Shown here: in pieces, positions 1-9,032 of the stretch | Numbering within the stretch: the stretch's first letter is position 1 | Layout: the number at the start of each line of letters is the position of its first letter | Origin: Neptunicella marina | GTDB taxonomy: Bacteria; Pseudomonadota; Gammaproteobacteria; Enterobacterales; Alteromonadaceae | DNA length: 64,000 nt | Assembly (NCBI RefSeq): GCF_014270035.1 | Contig: NZ_JACNEP010000007.1 | Coordinates: 225,223-289,222, forward strand | Reading direction: 5' to 3' | Program-made: the position numbers and the translations under genes | Notes under the pieces: model-generated | Told to the model about the DNA's origin: nothing | The model's database searches: none | What the model saw: the letters and a program-made list of their open reading frames with translations, nothing else

Positions 1-456
1 TCCCATGCGAACACCTTCCGGGTTAAAACCATGAGCACCAAAGGGTGAAGTACCGCCCGTGCCAATCCATTTGTTGCCACCCTGATGTCTTTTTTGTTGC
101 TCCTGCATACGCTGCTGCAGAGTGTCGAGTAGTTTATCCAAACCACCCATGGCTTCGAGTTTGCGTTTTTCATCCTCACTGAAATAACGCTCAATTTGCT
201 TGCGTAACCAGTCTTCGGGAATATCCTTCCCCAGTAAATCAAAAGTTTCCAGCCCGTCAAAATAATCGGCAAAGGCTCTGTCAAAGCGATCAAAACGTGT
301 TTCATCTTTGACCAGCATCAGACGTGATAATTGATAAAACTGGCCCATGTCAGCAACAACCAGTTGTTGCTTCATGGCTTCAAGCAAATCCATTAGCTCA
401 GTGAGACTACAACCCACTTTGTATTGGCGTAGCTTAAAGAAAAAATCGATTAGCAT
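1..456 (-). CDS. VWA-domain (CoxE-like) protein, N-terminal part only
   Basis: These are the first 152 codons of a minus-strand gene whose 3' part lies left of the window. The protein starts MLIDFFFKLR, continues as a charged, mostly helical segment, and is cut off just after the stretch GGTSPFGAHGFNPEG. The VWA/MIDAS domain would follow but is not visible. The family call rests on the partner: the ATG (454-456) shares one base with the TAA of the MoxR gene (TAATG), so the two are translationally coupled, and MoxR ATPases are classically paired with VWA proteins as chaperone-like modules that activate other complexes. The target of this pair cannot be told from the window. Confidence 0.65.
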   Translation of the reverse strand, partial: MLIDFFFKLRQYKVGCSLTELMDLLEAMKQQLVVADMGQFYQLSRLMLVKDETRFDRFDRAFADYFDGLETFDLLGKDIPEDWLRKQIERYFSEDEKRKLEAMGGLDKLLDTLQQRMQEQQKRHQGGNKWIGTGGTSPFGAHGFNPEGVRMG

Positions 457-1292
457 TAGCGACGTGCCATAAAGGCCAGCTTCTCGAACAGATGCATATC
501 CTGCTCGTTTTTAATTAATGCACCATACAAAGGTGGTAAGCTGTTTTTATGCTGTTTATCCCGCAATACGTCAGGATCGATTTGATCGGCCACTAACAAC
601 TTAATCCAGTCAAGTAACTCTGAGGTGGAAGGTTTCTTTTTAAGACCAGGCACTTCGCGCAAATCAAAAAAGCTATCTAAGGCTTGTGACAACAACTCTT
701 TGCGCAAACCGGGATAATGCGCTTCTACGATGGCTTCCATCTGCGCCTTATCGGGAAATTGAATGTAATGAAAAAAACAACGACGCAAAAAGGCATCTGG
801 CAGATCTTTTTCATTATTCGAGGTGATAATCACAATCGGACGCTGACTGGCGGTAATCGTCTGATGGGTTTCGTAAACATAAAACGCCATTTTATCCAGC
901 TCCTGTAATAAATCATTTGGAAACTCAATATCGGCTTTATCAATTTCATCGATTAACAGCACCGGGCGGTTTTGCGCTTCAAACGCCTGCCACATTTTGC
1001 CTTTTACAATATAGTTAGCAATGTCATGCACCTTTTCGTCACCCAATTGCGAGTCCCGTAAGCGTGATACTGCATCGTACTCATATAACCCTTGTTGGGC
1101 TTTAGTGGTGGATTTAATATGCCACTGGATAAGTTCTGTATTTAATGATGCAGCAAGCTCCTCGGCGAGCTGGGTTTTACCGGTTCCCGGTTCACCTTTT
1201 ACCAACAATGGGCGTTGCAACGTGATAGCTGCATTGACTGCCAGTTTTAACTCATCGCTGGCGATATAACGGGATGTTCCACTAAACGACAT
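456..1292 (-). CDS. MoxR family AAA+ ATPase
   Basis: This 278-residue single-domain AAA+ ATPase has Walker A GEPGTGKT at residues 33-40, Walker B LLIDEIDKAD near 112-121, a sensor-1 region IVIITSNNEKDLPDAFLRR and a conserved RRCFFHYIQFP segment, all typical of the MoxR branch. Such ATPases work in the cytoplasm with a VWA protein to remodel or metallate client enzymes. The downstream VWA gene overlaps its stop codon by one base, so the two form an operon. It starts 186 bp from the divergently transcribed cysK. The client is unknown, and nothing nearby (no CoxLMS-type dehydrogenase) identifies one. Confidence 0.85.
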   Translation of the reverse strand: MSFSGTSRYIASDELKLAVNAAITLQRPLLVKGEPGTGKTQLAEELAASLNTELIQWHIKSTTKAQQGLYEYDAVSRLRDSQLGDEKVHDIANYIVKGKMWQAFEAQNRPVLLIDEIDKADIEFPNDLLQELDKMAFYVYETHQTITASQRPIVIITSNNEKDLPDAFLRRCFFHYIQFPDKAQMEAIVEAHYPGLRKELLSQALDSFFDLREVPGLKKKPSTSELLDWIKLLVADQIDPDVLRDKQHKNSLPPLYGALIKNEQDMHLFEKLAFMARR

Positions 1293-1478
1293 AAGTCTAA
1301 ATCCTTTAAAAATGATTTATTGCCTGACGCTCTAAAATAGCAGACCGCAGCCTACTACTAAACTGCCTGTTACCTTGCTTGTAAGTTTAAAAAATATCTT
1401 ATAGCGAAAAAACAGTTTGCTTTTAGTTATATAGGATTAACCTTATTGGTGAATAATAAAATAAGGCTAGGATATTCC

Positions 1479-2444
1479 ATGCAAATTTTTGAAGACAATT
1501 CCCTATCGATTGGTAACACCCCATTGGTGAAACTCAATCGTGTCACTTCTGGCAACGTATTTGCCAAAATCGAATCACGTAACCCCAGTGCCAGTGTTAA
1601 GTGTCGTATTGGCGCTAACATGATCTGGGACGCAGAAAAACGCGGCGTATTAACCGCAGGCAAAGAGTTAGTCGAACCCACCAGCGGTAATACTGGTATC
1701 GCGCTGGCATTTGTTGCTGCATCCCGTGGGTACAAACTGACCCTGACTATGCCTGCGACGATGAGCCTTGAGCGACGTAAGTTACTTAAAGCACTGGGCG
1801 CCAATCTGGTATTAACTGAAGGCCCTAAAGGCATGAAAGGTGCAATCGCCAAGGCACAGGAAATTGTCGATTCTGATCCGGACAAATACGTAATGCTGGG
1901 ACAGTTCGATAACCCGGCCAACCCCGAAATTCACGAAAAAACCACCGGACCTGAAATCTGGTCTGCAACTGATGGCAATGTCGATATTTTTGTGGCGGGT
2001 GTTGGCACAGGCGGAACCATAACGGGTGTAGCACGCTACCTGAAAAAAACTCAAGGTAAAGATGTGCAATGCGTTGCGGTTGAACCTGTCGACTCTCCGG
2101 TTATCACCCAGGCAAAAGCCGGGGAAGAATTAACTCCCGGGCCTCACAAAATTCAGGGTATTGGTGCTGGCTTTATTCCAACCATTCTCGATCTGGATTT
2201 GGTGGATGCTGTAGAACAAGTGGGCAATGATGACGCGATGGCAATGGCACATCAACTCATGAAAGAGGAAGGTATTCTGGCCGGTATCTCTTCAGGTGCC
2301 GCTGTTGTAGCCGCGAAACGTCTGGCAGAAAAACCTGAAAATGCAGGCAAAAACATCGTGGTTATTTTACCAAGTTCCGCAGAACGTTACCTAAGCAGCC
2401 CGCTGTTTGCAGGTGAGTTCAGCGAAGCCGAGCTTGAACAGTAA
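1479..2444 (+). CDS. cysK: cysteine synthase A (O-acetylserine sulfhydrylase)
   Basis: This PLP enzyme makes L-cysteine from O-acetylserine and sulfide in the cytoplasm. Diagnostic stretches are [13 protein letters not shown], which carries the PLP-binding lysine, the substrate loop [12 protein letters not shown], the PLP-phosphate loop [11 protein letters not shown] and the C-terminal [12 protein letters not shown]. The sequence follows E. coli CysK closely throughout and is much less like CysM. The open frame extends 11 codons upstream, but the ATG at 1479 gives the expected N-terminus MQIFEDNSL, has an AGGA ribosome site 7 bases upstream and yields the usual length (321 aa). It is a single gene followed by a terminator hairpin. 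Confidence 0.95.
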   Translation: MQIFEDNSLSIGNTPLVKLNRVTSGNVFAKIESRNPSASVKCRIGANMIWDAEKRGVLTAGKELVEPTSGNTGIALAFVAASRGYKLTLTMPATMSLERRKLLKALGANLVLTEGPKGMKGAIAKAQEIVDSDPDKYVMLGQFDNPANPEIHEKTTGPEIWSATDGNVDIFVAGVGTGGTITGVARYLKKTQGKDVQCVAVEPVDSPVITQAKAGEELTPGPHKIQGIGAGFIPTILDLDLVDAVEQVGNDDAMAMAHQLMKEEGILAGISSGAAVVAAKRLAEKPENAGKNIVVILPSSAERYLSSPLFAGEFSEAELEQ

Positions 2445-2454
2445 TTTCTCCCCT

Positions 2455-2510
2455 GGGTGAGCCAGAGGCTCCTGCCGGGGCTCACCCTTGTCTTTACATT
2501 TGTTTTTTTT
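2455..2510 (+). terminator. terminator after cysK
   Basis: The inverted repeat GGGTGAGCC / GGGCTCACCC (2455-2487) starts 10 bases after the cysK stop. A T-rich stretch ending in eight Ts follows, but it is offset by about 15 bases, so the hairpin is clear and the intrinsic strength uncertain. Confidence 0.6.
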
Positions 2511-2555
2511 CATCGCAGACTAATTAGCCTTTTTAATCATTAGGTAACTTAGCTA

Positions 2556-3002
2556 ATGCACACACTACCGCGCCTGCTTTACCTGTTAGCAGCTATGCTG
2601 ATGCTAACCAGTTGTTGGTGGCAAGACGCAAGAGTCAATCCAACCATAGATGGCACACCGGAAGACGCTGCGATCAACTTTTTTGACGCAATTTACAACA
2701 AAAAAGACATGGAATTAGCGCTGCAATTATCCTCTCCGCGCATGAAACGCTTGCTTAAATCCTATGTGGTACCCACTCAGGTACAAAAACACTTGTTTAA
2801 TCTGATGTACGACAAAGTTGAAATTGCACTGGATACCGGCAATACCCGGATGCGCACGCAATTTGCAAAAAATTCAAAAGTATCGGTGTTTTTTACTGGT
2901 TATTATATTGACGATAAAATTGAAGATATTCGGGTGGCCAGCATGGTAAAAATAGACGGCAAATGGCGGGTTGAACGGGTAGACATTGCCCACTACTACT
3001 AA
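2556..3002 (+). CDS. small lipoprotein of unknown function
   Basis: This 148-residue protein has a lipoprotein signal (MHTLPRLLYLLAAMLMLTSC, acylated Cys20). The rest has the pattern of NTF2-like folds: PEDAAINFFDAIYNKKDMELAL at the start of the mature part and a closing strand GKWRVERVDIAHYY. The family match is an inference from pattern, not a recognised name. The residue after Cys is Trp, so outer-membrane retention is plausible. It stands alone between cysK and the convergent ggt, and a strong hairpin (3012-3041) separates it from ggt. Confidence 0.75.
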   Translation: MHTLPRLLYLLAAMLMLTSCWWQDARVNPTIDGTPEDAAINFFDAIYNKKDMELALQLSSPRMKRLLKSYVVPTQVQKHLFNLMYDKVEIALDTGNTRMRTQFAKNSKVSVFFTGYYIDDKIEDIRVASMVKIDGKWRVERVDIAHYY

Positions 3003-3011
3003 AACGATATC

Positions 3012-3041
3012 AGATGCACGCTACACTCTGTAGGTGCATCT
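3012..3041. terminator. hairpin between convergent genes
   Basis: AGATGCAC and GTGCATCT pair around an inner CTACA/TGTAG stem, giving about 13 bp with one bulged G and a 3-base loop. It lies in the 53 bp between the lipoprotein gene and ggt and can serve both strands. T runs are weak. Confidence 0.6.
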
Positions 3042-3055
3042 CTTTCATCAACAGC

Positions 3056-4804
3056 CTAATTGGTAACAACTACCCCTTCGCGACGCGGATCGGCGCCACC
3101 GATGAGTTTGCCATCACGTAATTCAATGCCATGTAAACCACTGTTAAGCGGCACTAAATTCACCTTGTGCCCCAACATTTCAAGTGCTGGTTTTAGTTTT
3201 TCCAGACTGGTGCCGATTTCCAGTTCCGTATCACGGTTACGATTTACCACTTTTGGCAGGTTAATCGCGTCCTGAACATCCATTTTCCAGTCAAGAATAG
3301 CGACCAGACTTTGTGCAACATAATCTATGATGCGACTACCACCTGGCGAACCAATGGCTAACACCGGCTTATTTTTGTTATTAAAAACAATCGTTGGTGA
3401 CATTGAGCTGCGCGGACGTTTACCCGGTTCAATGCGGTTTAATAACCAGCGATCACCAATTTTTGGATTAGTGGCAAAATCAGTCATTTCATTGTTAAGC
3501 AGGAAACCACCCACCATTACACCCGAGCCAAAGCCCATTTCAATACTGGTGGTCATCGACAATACATTGCCTTGTTTGTCCACAATTGAAAAATGACTGG
3601 TATTGGGGATTTCATAAGAATTATCCAGACCCAACGCAGCCGGAGGATAAGGATGGCCTGCTTTAGCACGCCCCATATCCTGTTTTATATCAATTTTTTC
3701 TGCACGACGTTGCAAATAGCTGCGGTTAATCAACGCCGCAAACGGCAGGTTGGTAAAGTCGGTATCTGCCATGTAGATATTACGGTCGGCAAAAGCCAGT
3801 TTTGATGCCTGAGTAAATAGATGAATCGCAGTGACACTATTAGGCGCATATTGCTCCAACTTAAAAGGCTCAAGCATTTCAAGAATTTGCAGTACAGTTA
3901 AACCACCCGAGCTTGGCGGCCCCATTCCACATACAGTGTAAACCTTATATTCACCACAGGCCGGTTGACGCTCTTTAGCCGTATAACCCGCTAAATCAGA
4001 CAATTCCATCACGCCCGGATTCACTTCTGAGTTATGCACCGCTTTCACAATCTGTTCAGCAAGGGGACCGCTGTAAAAATAATCAGCCCCCTGTTTAGCA
4101 ATCCCCATTAAGGACTCAGCAAGTTCGCGATTAATAACTTTTTGTCCTGCCTGCAACGGTTTGCCAAAAGGATAAAAATACAAATTCGCAGGCGCCAGCG
4201 TTTTTAAACCGGGATGAATTTCCTTTTCCAGTAAACTGGCTAATCTGGGCGAGACAATAAATCCCAGTTCCGCCATTTTGGCCGCGTCAGTAAATAAACT
4301 ACTCCAGGGCAATTTGCCGTACTGTTTGTGCACCATTTCCAACATGCGCAACACACCAGGTACGCCCACCGCTCGTCCGCCTTGCACGGCATCCTGCCAC
4401 TTAGCGACTTTGCCGAATTTATCGGTAAACAAAAAAGCGTTAGTTTTATTCGGTGCGGTTTCACGGCCATCAAAGGTACGAAGCTTGCCGGATTCTTTGT
4501 CCCACAACAGCATAAAGCCGCCACCACCAATACCTGATGACTGGGGTTCGACCAAGGTTAAGGTTGCCTGAATTGCCACTGCTGCATCTACAGCATTTCC
4601 GCCCTGATTAAGAATTTTTTTACCAATCCAGGCTGCATATGGATTGGCAACGCTGATCATATATTCACTGCCGGTTAGCGATTTTTTAGCTTCATAACCG
4701 GTAGCCGCTTCAGGCTCCTGCTCGGCTCTCTGAGGCTCAGCTAACGACTGTAAAGACACACAAATCGCCAGCAGGCTGAACCAGGCTAACCCCTTACTCT
4801 TCAT
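3056..4804 (-). CDS. ggt: gamma-glutamyltranspeptidase
   Basis: This 582-residue periplasmic enzyme transfers or hydrolyses gamma-glutamyl groups of glutathione. A signal peptide occupies about residues 1-22. The precursor is expected to cleave itself before the nucleophile Thr402 in the motif NTSHFSIVD (E. coli has TTHYS), leaving a large N-terminal and a small C-terminal subunit. Other family features are GNAVDAAVA near 69-77, SGIGGGGFML near 90-99, and GSPGGSRIIDYV in the small subunit, which forms the oxyanion hole and substrate site. The length matches E. coli Ggt (580). It stands alone, with the crotonase gene 54 bp behind its start on the same strand. Confidence 0.95.
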   Translation of the reverse strand: MKSKGLAWFSLLAICVSLQSLAEPQRAEQEPEAATGYEAKKSLTGSEYMISVANPYAAWIGKKILNQGGNAVDAAVAIQATLTLVEPQSSGIGGGGFMLLWDKESGKLRTFDGRETAPNKTNAFLFTDKFGKVAKWQDAVQGGRAVGVPGVLRMLEMVHKQYGKLPWSSLFTDAAKMAELGFIVSPRLASLLEKEIHPGLKTLAPANLYFYPFGKPLQAGQKVINRELAESLMGIAKQGADYFYSGPLAEQIVKAVHNSEVNPGVMELSDLAGYTAKERQPACGEYKVYTVCGMGPPSSGGLTVLQILEMLEPFKLEQYAPNSVTAIHLFTQASKLAFADRNIYMADTDFTNLPFAALINRSYLQRRAEKIDIKQDMGRAKAGHPYPPAALGLDNSYEIPNTSHFSIVDKQGNVLSMTTSIEMGFGSGVMVGGFLLNNEMTDFATNPKIGDRWLLNRIEPGKRPRSSMSPTIVFNNKNKPVLAIGSPGGSRIIDYVAQSLVAILDWKMDVQDAINLPKVVNRNRDTELEIGTSLEKLKPALEMLGHKVNLVPLNSGLHGIELRDGKLIGGADPRREGVVVTN

Positions 4805-4858
4805 CTAAAAACTCCGGATTTGAATGCTACGACCAACATATTTAGGTTAAATTGTCTG

Positions 4859-5626
4859 TTATTCATTAATTTTTTGCTGATTGACAGGCCTTTTTTGCAA
4901 AAAGGCTTCAAACATTTCTTTGGCGGCGTCAGATTCAAGCTGGCGGATAAAGATGTCCAGCTCTTCGTCCATATGCATCAGGACGTTATCTGAGTCATGA
5001 CGTAACAAAGCTTTAGTATGCATCAGCGCCTGCTGAGGTTTGGCGCTCAACTGTGCACATACCTTATTAACCAGTTCATCCAGTTCCTGTGGCATCACGA
5101 CTTTGTTAACTAAACCACATTGGCATGCCTCATCTGCGCCAAAGGCGTTACCCAACATCAACCATTCGGCCGCTTTTACATGACCGGTTAAATGTGGCAA
5201 CAAATAACTGGAGGCATATTCTGGTACCAGGGCGAGATTGATAAAAGGCAGCATAAACTGGCTGTTATCCGCGCAATATACCAGATCGCAGTGTAATAAA
5301 AGTGTGGTTCCTATGCCGATTGCACTTCCGTGTACTTGCGCCACAACCGGCTTGGGGCATTTGATTAGCGCTTTCATAAAACGCACGGTAGGACTGATAT
5401 CGGTATTAGCACCCAGCTCAGCAAAATCCTGCAAATCATTGCCTGAGGTGAAACAATCACCCTGCCCCTTGATACACACAACGCGCACCGAGGGCTCAGT
5501 TGCGGCTTTTTCCAGCGCTTCGGCCATTTGCTGATACATGTTAAACGTCAGCGCATTTTTTCGTTCCGGACGCTGAATTAAAATAGTCAGACAAAAATCT
5601 TGCTGAGTGACGAGAATATTCGACAT
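4859..5626 (-). CDS. enoyl-CoA hydratase/isomerase family protein
   Basis: This 255-residue crotonase-fold protein has the oxyanion-hole segments FTSGNDLQDFAEL near 60-72 and GSAIGIGTTLLLHCDLV near 100-116, plus the LPFINLALVPE stretch that often carries the catalytic acid. The short form without extra domains and the single glutamate region resemble enoyl-CoA isomerases (ECI/PaaG type) more than bifunctional FadB proteins. Its substrate cannot be assigned, as no other beta-oxidation gene is adjacent. A 132-bp gene-free gap separates its start from the divergent rhombosortase gene. Confidence 0.85.
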   Translation of the reverse strand: MSNILVTQQDFCLTILIQRPERKNALTFNMYQQMAEALEKAATEPSVRVVCIKGQGDCFTSGNDLQDFAELGANTDISPTVRFMKALIKCPKPVVAQVHGSAIGIGTTLLLHCDLVYCADNSQFMLPFINLALVPEYASSYLLPHLTGHVKAAEWLMLGNAFGADEACQCGLVNKVVMPQELDELVNKVCAQLSAKPQQALMHTKALLRHDSDNVLMHMDEELDIFIRQLESDAAKEMFEAFLQKRPVNQQKINE

Positions 5627-5758
5627 AACCTACCCAATAACAATTAACAAAGCCACAGATTAAAGGCGTAACCTCAGTGAATACTTGACTGTGAGTCTTC
5701 CCAAACCGCACAATCGGGTCAGACAACACGTCGGACCTATCATACTGTAAATTGCCTT

Positions 5759-6400
5759 GTGATGCTGTTCAAGTTGGAGCCAAATGTGAAAAAAACACTA
5801 CCTTTTAGCCAGATAATACTGCCAGCCATGATTACGTTACTGGCATTTTTTGGCTGGTTAACGGCACCTGACAGCACAACCTGGTTTACCTATGACAGAA
5901 TTGCTATCAGTGATGGTCAGTGGTGGCGATTACTCTCAGCCAATCTGTTGCATACCAACCTTAATCATTTATTGCTTAATCTGGCGGGCCTTTTTCTAAT
6001 TTGTGCGTTGCATAAACAACATTATCAACCACTGCTATTCTTGATATTGTTTTGCTGGATCTCATTAGTATGTACAACCGGACTGTATTTTTTTGATACA
6101 GATTTACGCTGGTACGTTGGTTTATCCGGAACGTTGCATGGCCTGATGGTATGGGGAGCATGGCGTGATATTCAATCTGGCATGCGTTCCGGCTGGCTGC
6201 TGCTATTAGGTACATTAGGCAAAATTGCTTACGAACAAACAATGGGCGCCAATGCAGACATTGCGACATTAATTAATGCCGAGGTGGCGACTAACGCACA
6301 TTTATTTGGCGCCGTTGGGGCTCTGATTTGGATTGCAGGACATTACTGTATTCCCGGAAACAGCATAACGATGTTACAACACAATAAAAAAGGGAGCTAA
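5759..6400 (+). CDS. rrtA: rhombosortase (rhomboid-family intramembrane serine protease)
   Basis: This 213-residue inner-membrane protein has about six hydrophobic helices. It carries the rhomboid signature HTNLNHLLLN (His65, His70, Asn74), the catalytic serine in YVGLSGTLHGL (Ser123) and the catalytic histidine in NAHLFGA (His181). The GLSGxLHGL form and small size are typical of rhombosortases, which cleave GlyGly-CTERM tails of secreted proteins. A protein with such a tail is encoded at 53588-56341. The last codons and stop form the stem and loop of the hairpin at 6390-6410. An alternative start one codon later is equally possible. Confidence 0.85.
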   Translation: MMLFKLEPNVKKTLPFSQIILPAMITLLAFFGWLTAPDSTTWFTYDRIAISDGQWWRLLSANLLHTNLNHLLLNLAGLFLICALHKQHYQPLLFLILFCWISLVCTTGLYFFDTDLRWYVGLSGTLHGLMVWGAWRDIQSGMRSGWLLLLGTLGKIAYEQTMGANADIATLINAEVATNAHLFGAVGALIWIAGHYCIPGNSITMLQHNKKGS

Positions 6401-6410
6401 GCTCCCCTTT
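6390..6410. terminator. bidirectional hairpin embedding the rrtA stop codon
   Basis: GGGAGC (6392-6397), TAA loop (6398-6400, the stop codon of rrtA), GCTCCC (6401-6406). On the minus strand it is followed by six Ts, a good terminator for the convergent peptidase gene. On the plus strand only CTTT follows. Confidence 0.75.
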
Positions 6411-6431
6411 ACGACATATTAAACTTTGTTA

Positions 6432-8924
6432 CTAAAGGTTCTGTTCAAACAATTTATATATGCGTTTGTATTCGTCCAGCCAGGAAGTTGGTTCAACAAA
6501 TCCGTGAGATTCAACCGGAAACAAGGCCGTTTCAAAGTTATCTTTCTTCAGCTCAATCAAACGCTGCACCAAACGTACGGTATCCACAAAAAACACATTG
6601 CTATCCACCATAGGAGCGTTAATCAGCAACGGCTTTTGCAACCCTTCAGCAAAGTAAATCGGCGAACTCCGTTCGTAAGCGATGGGGTCCGTATCTGGCA
6701 TATTTAAAATATTGGACGTGTAGCCGTGATTATAATGCGCCCAATCTGACACAGGGCGCAATGCTGCACCGGCCTGGAACAAATCAGGCGCAGTAAATAG
6801 CGACATGTAGGTCAGGAATCCACCATAAGAGCCGCCATATGTGCCAACACGATTACGATCAACGTTGGCATTGTCTACCAACCAATTCACGCCATCACGC
6901 AGGTCCTCCACCTCGGGTTTGCCCATATGACGGTATATTGCAGTACGCCAGTCTCGCCCATAACCACGTGATGCCCTGTAATCCATATCCATTACTACAT
7001 ACCCTTGCTGAGCCAGCAGACTATGGAACATAAATTCGTGATAATAATCAGACCAGCCTAAATGCGAATTTTGCAGGTAACCGGCACCGTGGGTAAACAT
7101 CACCGCTTTACGAGGCTCGCCTTGTTTATAATCTTTGGGGTAATACACCCGGGCGAAAACAGGCTGCTGAGTGTGTGATGATGGTACTGGCACCACATCA
7201 GGCGCAGTCCATGGTAAGGCCAGAAATTCATCACTGATTGTATGAGTTAAACGTGTTGCTTCAACGCCGGTTTTCGCGTTCTGAATATAAAGCTCTGGCG
7301 GCTGCACCAGTTTAGAATGAGTCAGCAACAACTTACTTTCATCCGGACTTAACTGATAGTCTGTCTTGCCCTTTAAATCGGTTAATTGCTCAACAGCCCC
7401 GCTTTTTGTATCAACCCGGTAAATATCATAAATACCAGGATGTTTAACATTGGCCTTATAATAAACATAACTGTCGTTATGAGTGACAGTGAGACTATCA
7501 ACTTCAAATGCACCAGAAACCAATGCCTGTGCTTTTTTACCCGGTTGCTGCATATATAAATTGGCGTAACCGGATTTTTCAGACAGGTAATAAAGAGTTT
7601 GCGACTGATTAAACCAGCCAAAGCTGTTAAAGCGATAGTTTATCCAGGCATCGTCGTGCAGACGATCCTGATTGACTAATTTTGCATCCTGCAAATCGAC
7701 TGTGGCCAGCCATCGGTCTTTGTTATCCCAGGCTTCCAGCATAACAGCAACCTGCTCACCACTGTTATGCCACTGGATAGAACTGCCATTCCAGTACCAA
7801 TCATCCATCAGCACGATATCGCGGGGCAAACGGTTAACCTGATAGGATTTCCCTTCTCTTGACGCATTTTCTTTCCTGACCTGCGCCAGTACGTCATCGT
7901 TATAACCAGGCAAACTGTTATAAGACAAAGGACGGACTTTATTTTGTGTTATATCCACTAACCACAACTGATAATTTTGAGCTTCGGCGTCTGCTACTCG
8001 TTGACGTGCTGGCTGTGCTTCAATTCGACCATCTTCATTTACGTAACTTGGCATAATATCGCTATCATCACGTTCGGACACCGGTTTGGATGTTGCCAGC
8101 ACTAACCATTTGCCATTGGGTGACAAACTTGCTTTTACTGTGTATTGCTCTTGTGGCAAATACACCGGACGCTTGGTAGTGGTCGCATTTTTACTTTCCA
8201 TCACGTACTGATGGTTAAACTGGGTCTGGCGATCAGTTCGTCGCTGTTTAACCACTCCAATCAATTTTTGTTGTTGTTCAGCGATATAATCAGCTGGCTT
8301 GTCGTTGGCTTCTGGCGTCTGTTCAAACGACCATTGCACCAGCAATCCTGTAAAACCATTGGTTAAATCCAGACTAAAGAACTGATCACCGCTTTGGTAG
8401 GCCAGATTACCGTTATTCAAAAATAATATCTGACTTGCATCGATATTGCCCTGACTCAGCTGACGTACCTTACCCGTGACTAAATCCTTTACAAATAAAT
8501 TGCCTTCAAACTGCCATGCCGCTTTGGTTTTATCGCGATTAAATACCCTGTTGTTATAAGCGACCTGATGAAGTTGTTCTAATTCAACTCGCTGACCGTT
8601 GTCAGTATCCGATGGGGCTATACGAAATAAATCATTAATTGGCTGGCCTTCACGTTTACGTTCATAAAAAACATGCTGGCTATCATCTGCCCAATAGGCG
8701 TTAGATGGCTGACGGCCAATCCAGTCAGGGTCTGACATTATTTTTTCCAGCGTAATTGGCCCGTTGGCATTGGCTGGATGACTTGCAGCATGGATAACAG
8801 GCACAGCTGCACGCGACACCAGTTGGGTTTGGGGTGAAGAATCTGGAGTTGCACTACAGGCTACCAGTGAGGCGGACAGCAAACAGGCTGCCACAGATTT
8901 ATAAGAAGGTCGCATACTACTCAC
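6432..8924 (-). CDS. S9 family prolyl-oligopeptidase-type peptidase, lipoprotein
   Basis: This 830-residue exported peptidase has a lipobox ending at Cys23 (LVACS), so the mature enzyme is probably lipid-anchored. Residues about 60-560 form a beta-propeller with DPP-IV/acylaminoacyl-peptidase-like repeats. The C-terminal alpha/beta hydrolase domain carries the triad: Ser699 in GGSYGGF, Asp774 in APMVDSN, and His807 in VESHGF. It belongs to the S9B/S9C group of peptide-releasing enzymes in marine Alteromonadales. It converges with rrtA and shares its bidirectional terminator. The exact peptide preference cannot be read from the sequence. Confidence 0.9.
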   Translation of the reverse strand: MSSMRPSYKSVAACLLSASLVACSATPDSSPQTQLVSRAAVPVIHAASHPANANGPITLEKIMSDPDWIGRQPSNAYWADDSQHVFYERKREGQPINDLFRIAPSDTDNGQRVELEQLHQVAYNNRVFNRDKTKAAWQFEGNLFVKDLVTGKVRQLSQGNIDASQILFLNNGNLAYQSGDQFFSLDLTNGFTGLLVQWSFEQTPEANDKPADYIAEQQQKLIGVVKQRRTDRQTQFNHQYVMESKNATTTKRPVYLPQEQYTVKASLSPNGKWLVLATSKPVSERDDSDIMPSYVNEDGRIEAQPARQRVADAEAQNYQLWLVDITQNKVRPLSYNSLPGYNDDVLAQVRKENASREGKSYQVNRLPRDIVLMDDWYWNGSSIQWHNSGEQVAVMLEAWDNKDRWLATVDLQDAKLVNQDRLHDDAWINYRFNSFGWFNQSQTLYYLSEKSGYANLYMQQPGKKAQALVSGAFEVDSLTVTHNDSYVYYKANVKHPGIYDIYRVDTKSGAVEQLTDLKGKTDYQLSPDESKLLLTHSKLVQPPELYIQNAKTGVEATRLTHTISDEFLALPWTAPDVVPVPSSHTQQPVFARVYYPKDYKQGEPRKAVMFTHGAGYLQNSHLGWSDYYHEFMFHSLLAQQGYVVMDMDYRASRGYGRDWRTAIYRHMGKPEVEDLRDGVNWLVDNANVDRNRVGTYGGSYGGFLTYMSLFTAPDLFQAGAALRPVSDWAHYNHGYTSNILNMPDTDPIAYERSSPIYFAEGLQKPLLINAPMVDSNVFFVDTVRLVQRLIELKKDNFETALFPVESHGFVEPTSWLDEYKRIYKLFEQNL

Positions 8925-9032
8925 AACTTGGATTAAAAAAGACCGCTATTAATACGTAAAAGTTGATGCTTTGGCAAATCAGAGTGTTATTCTGATGGCA
9001 ACATCCGTTCACACCTGACTTTTGAGGAAATT

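Noticed and set aside
1446..1478. Upstream extension of cysK
   Set aside because: The extra 11 codons lack family similarity, while ATG 1479 has a ribosome site and the conserved N-terminus.
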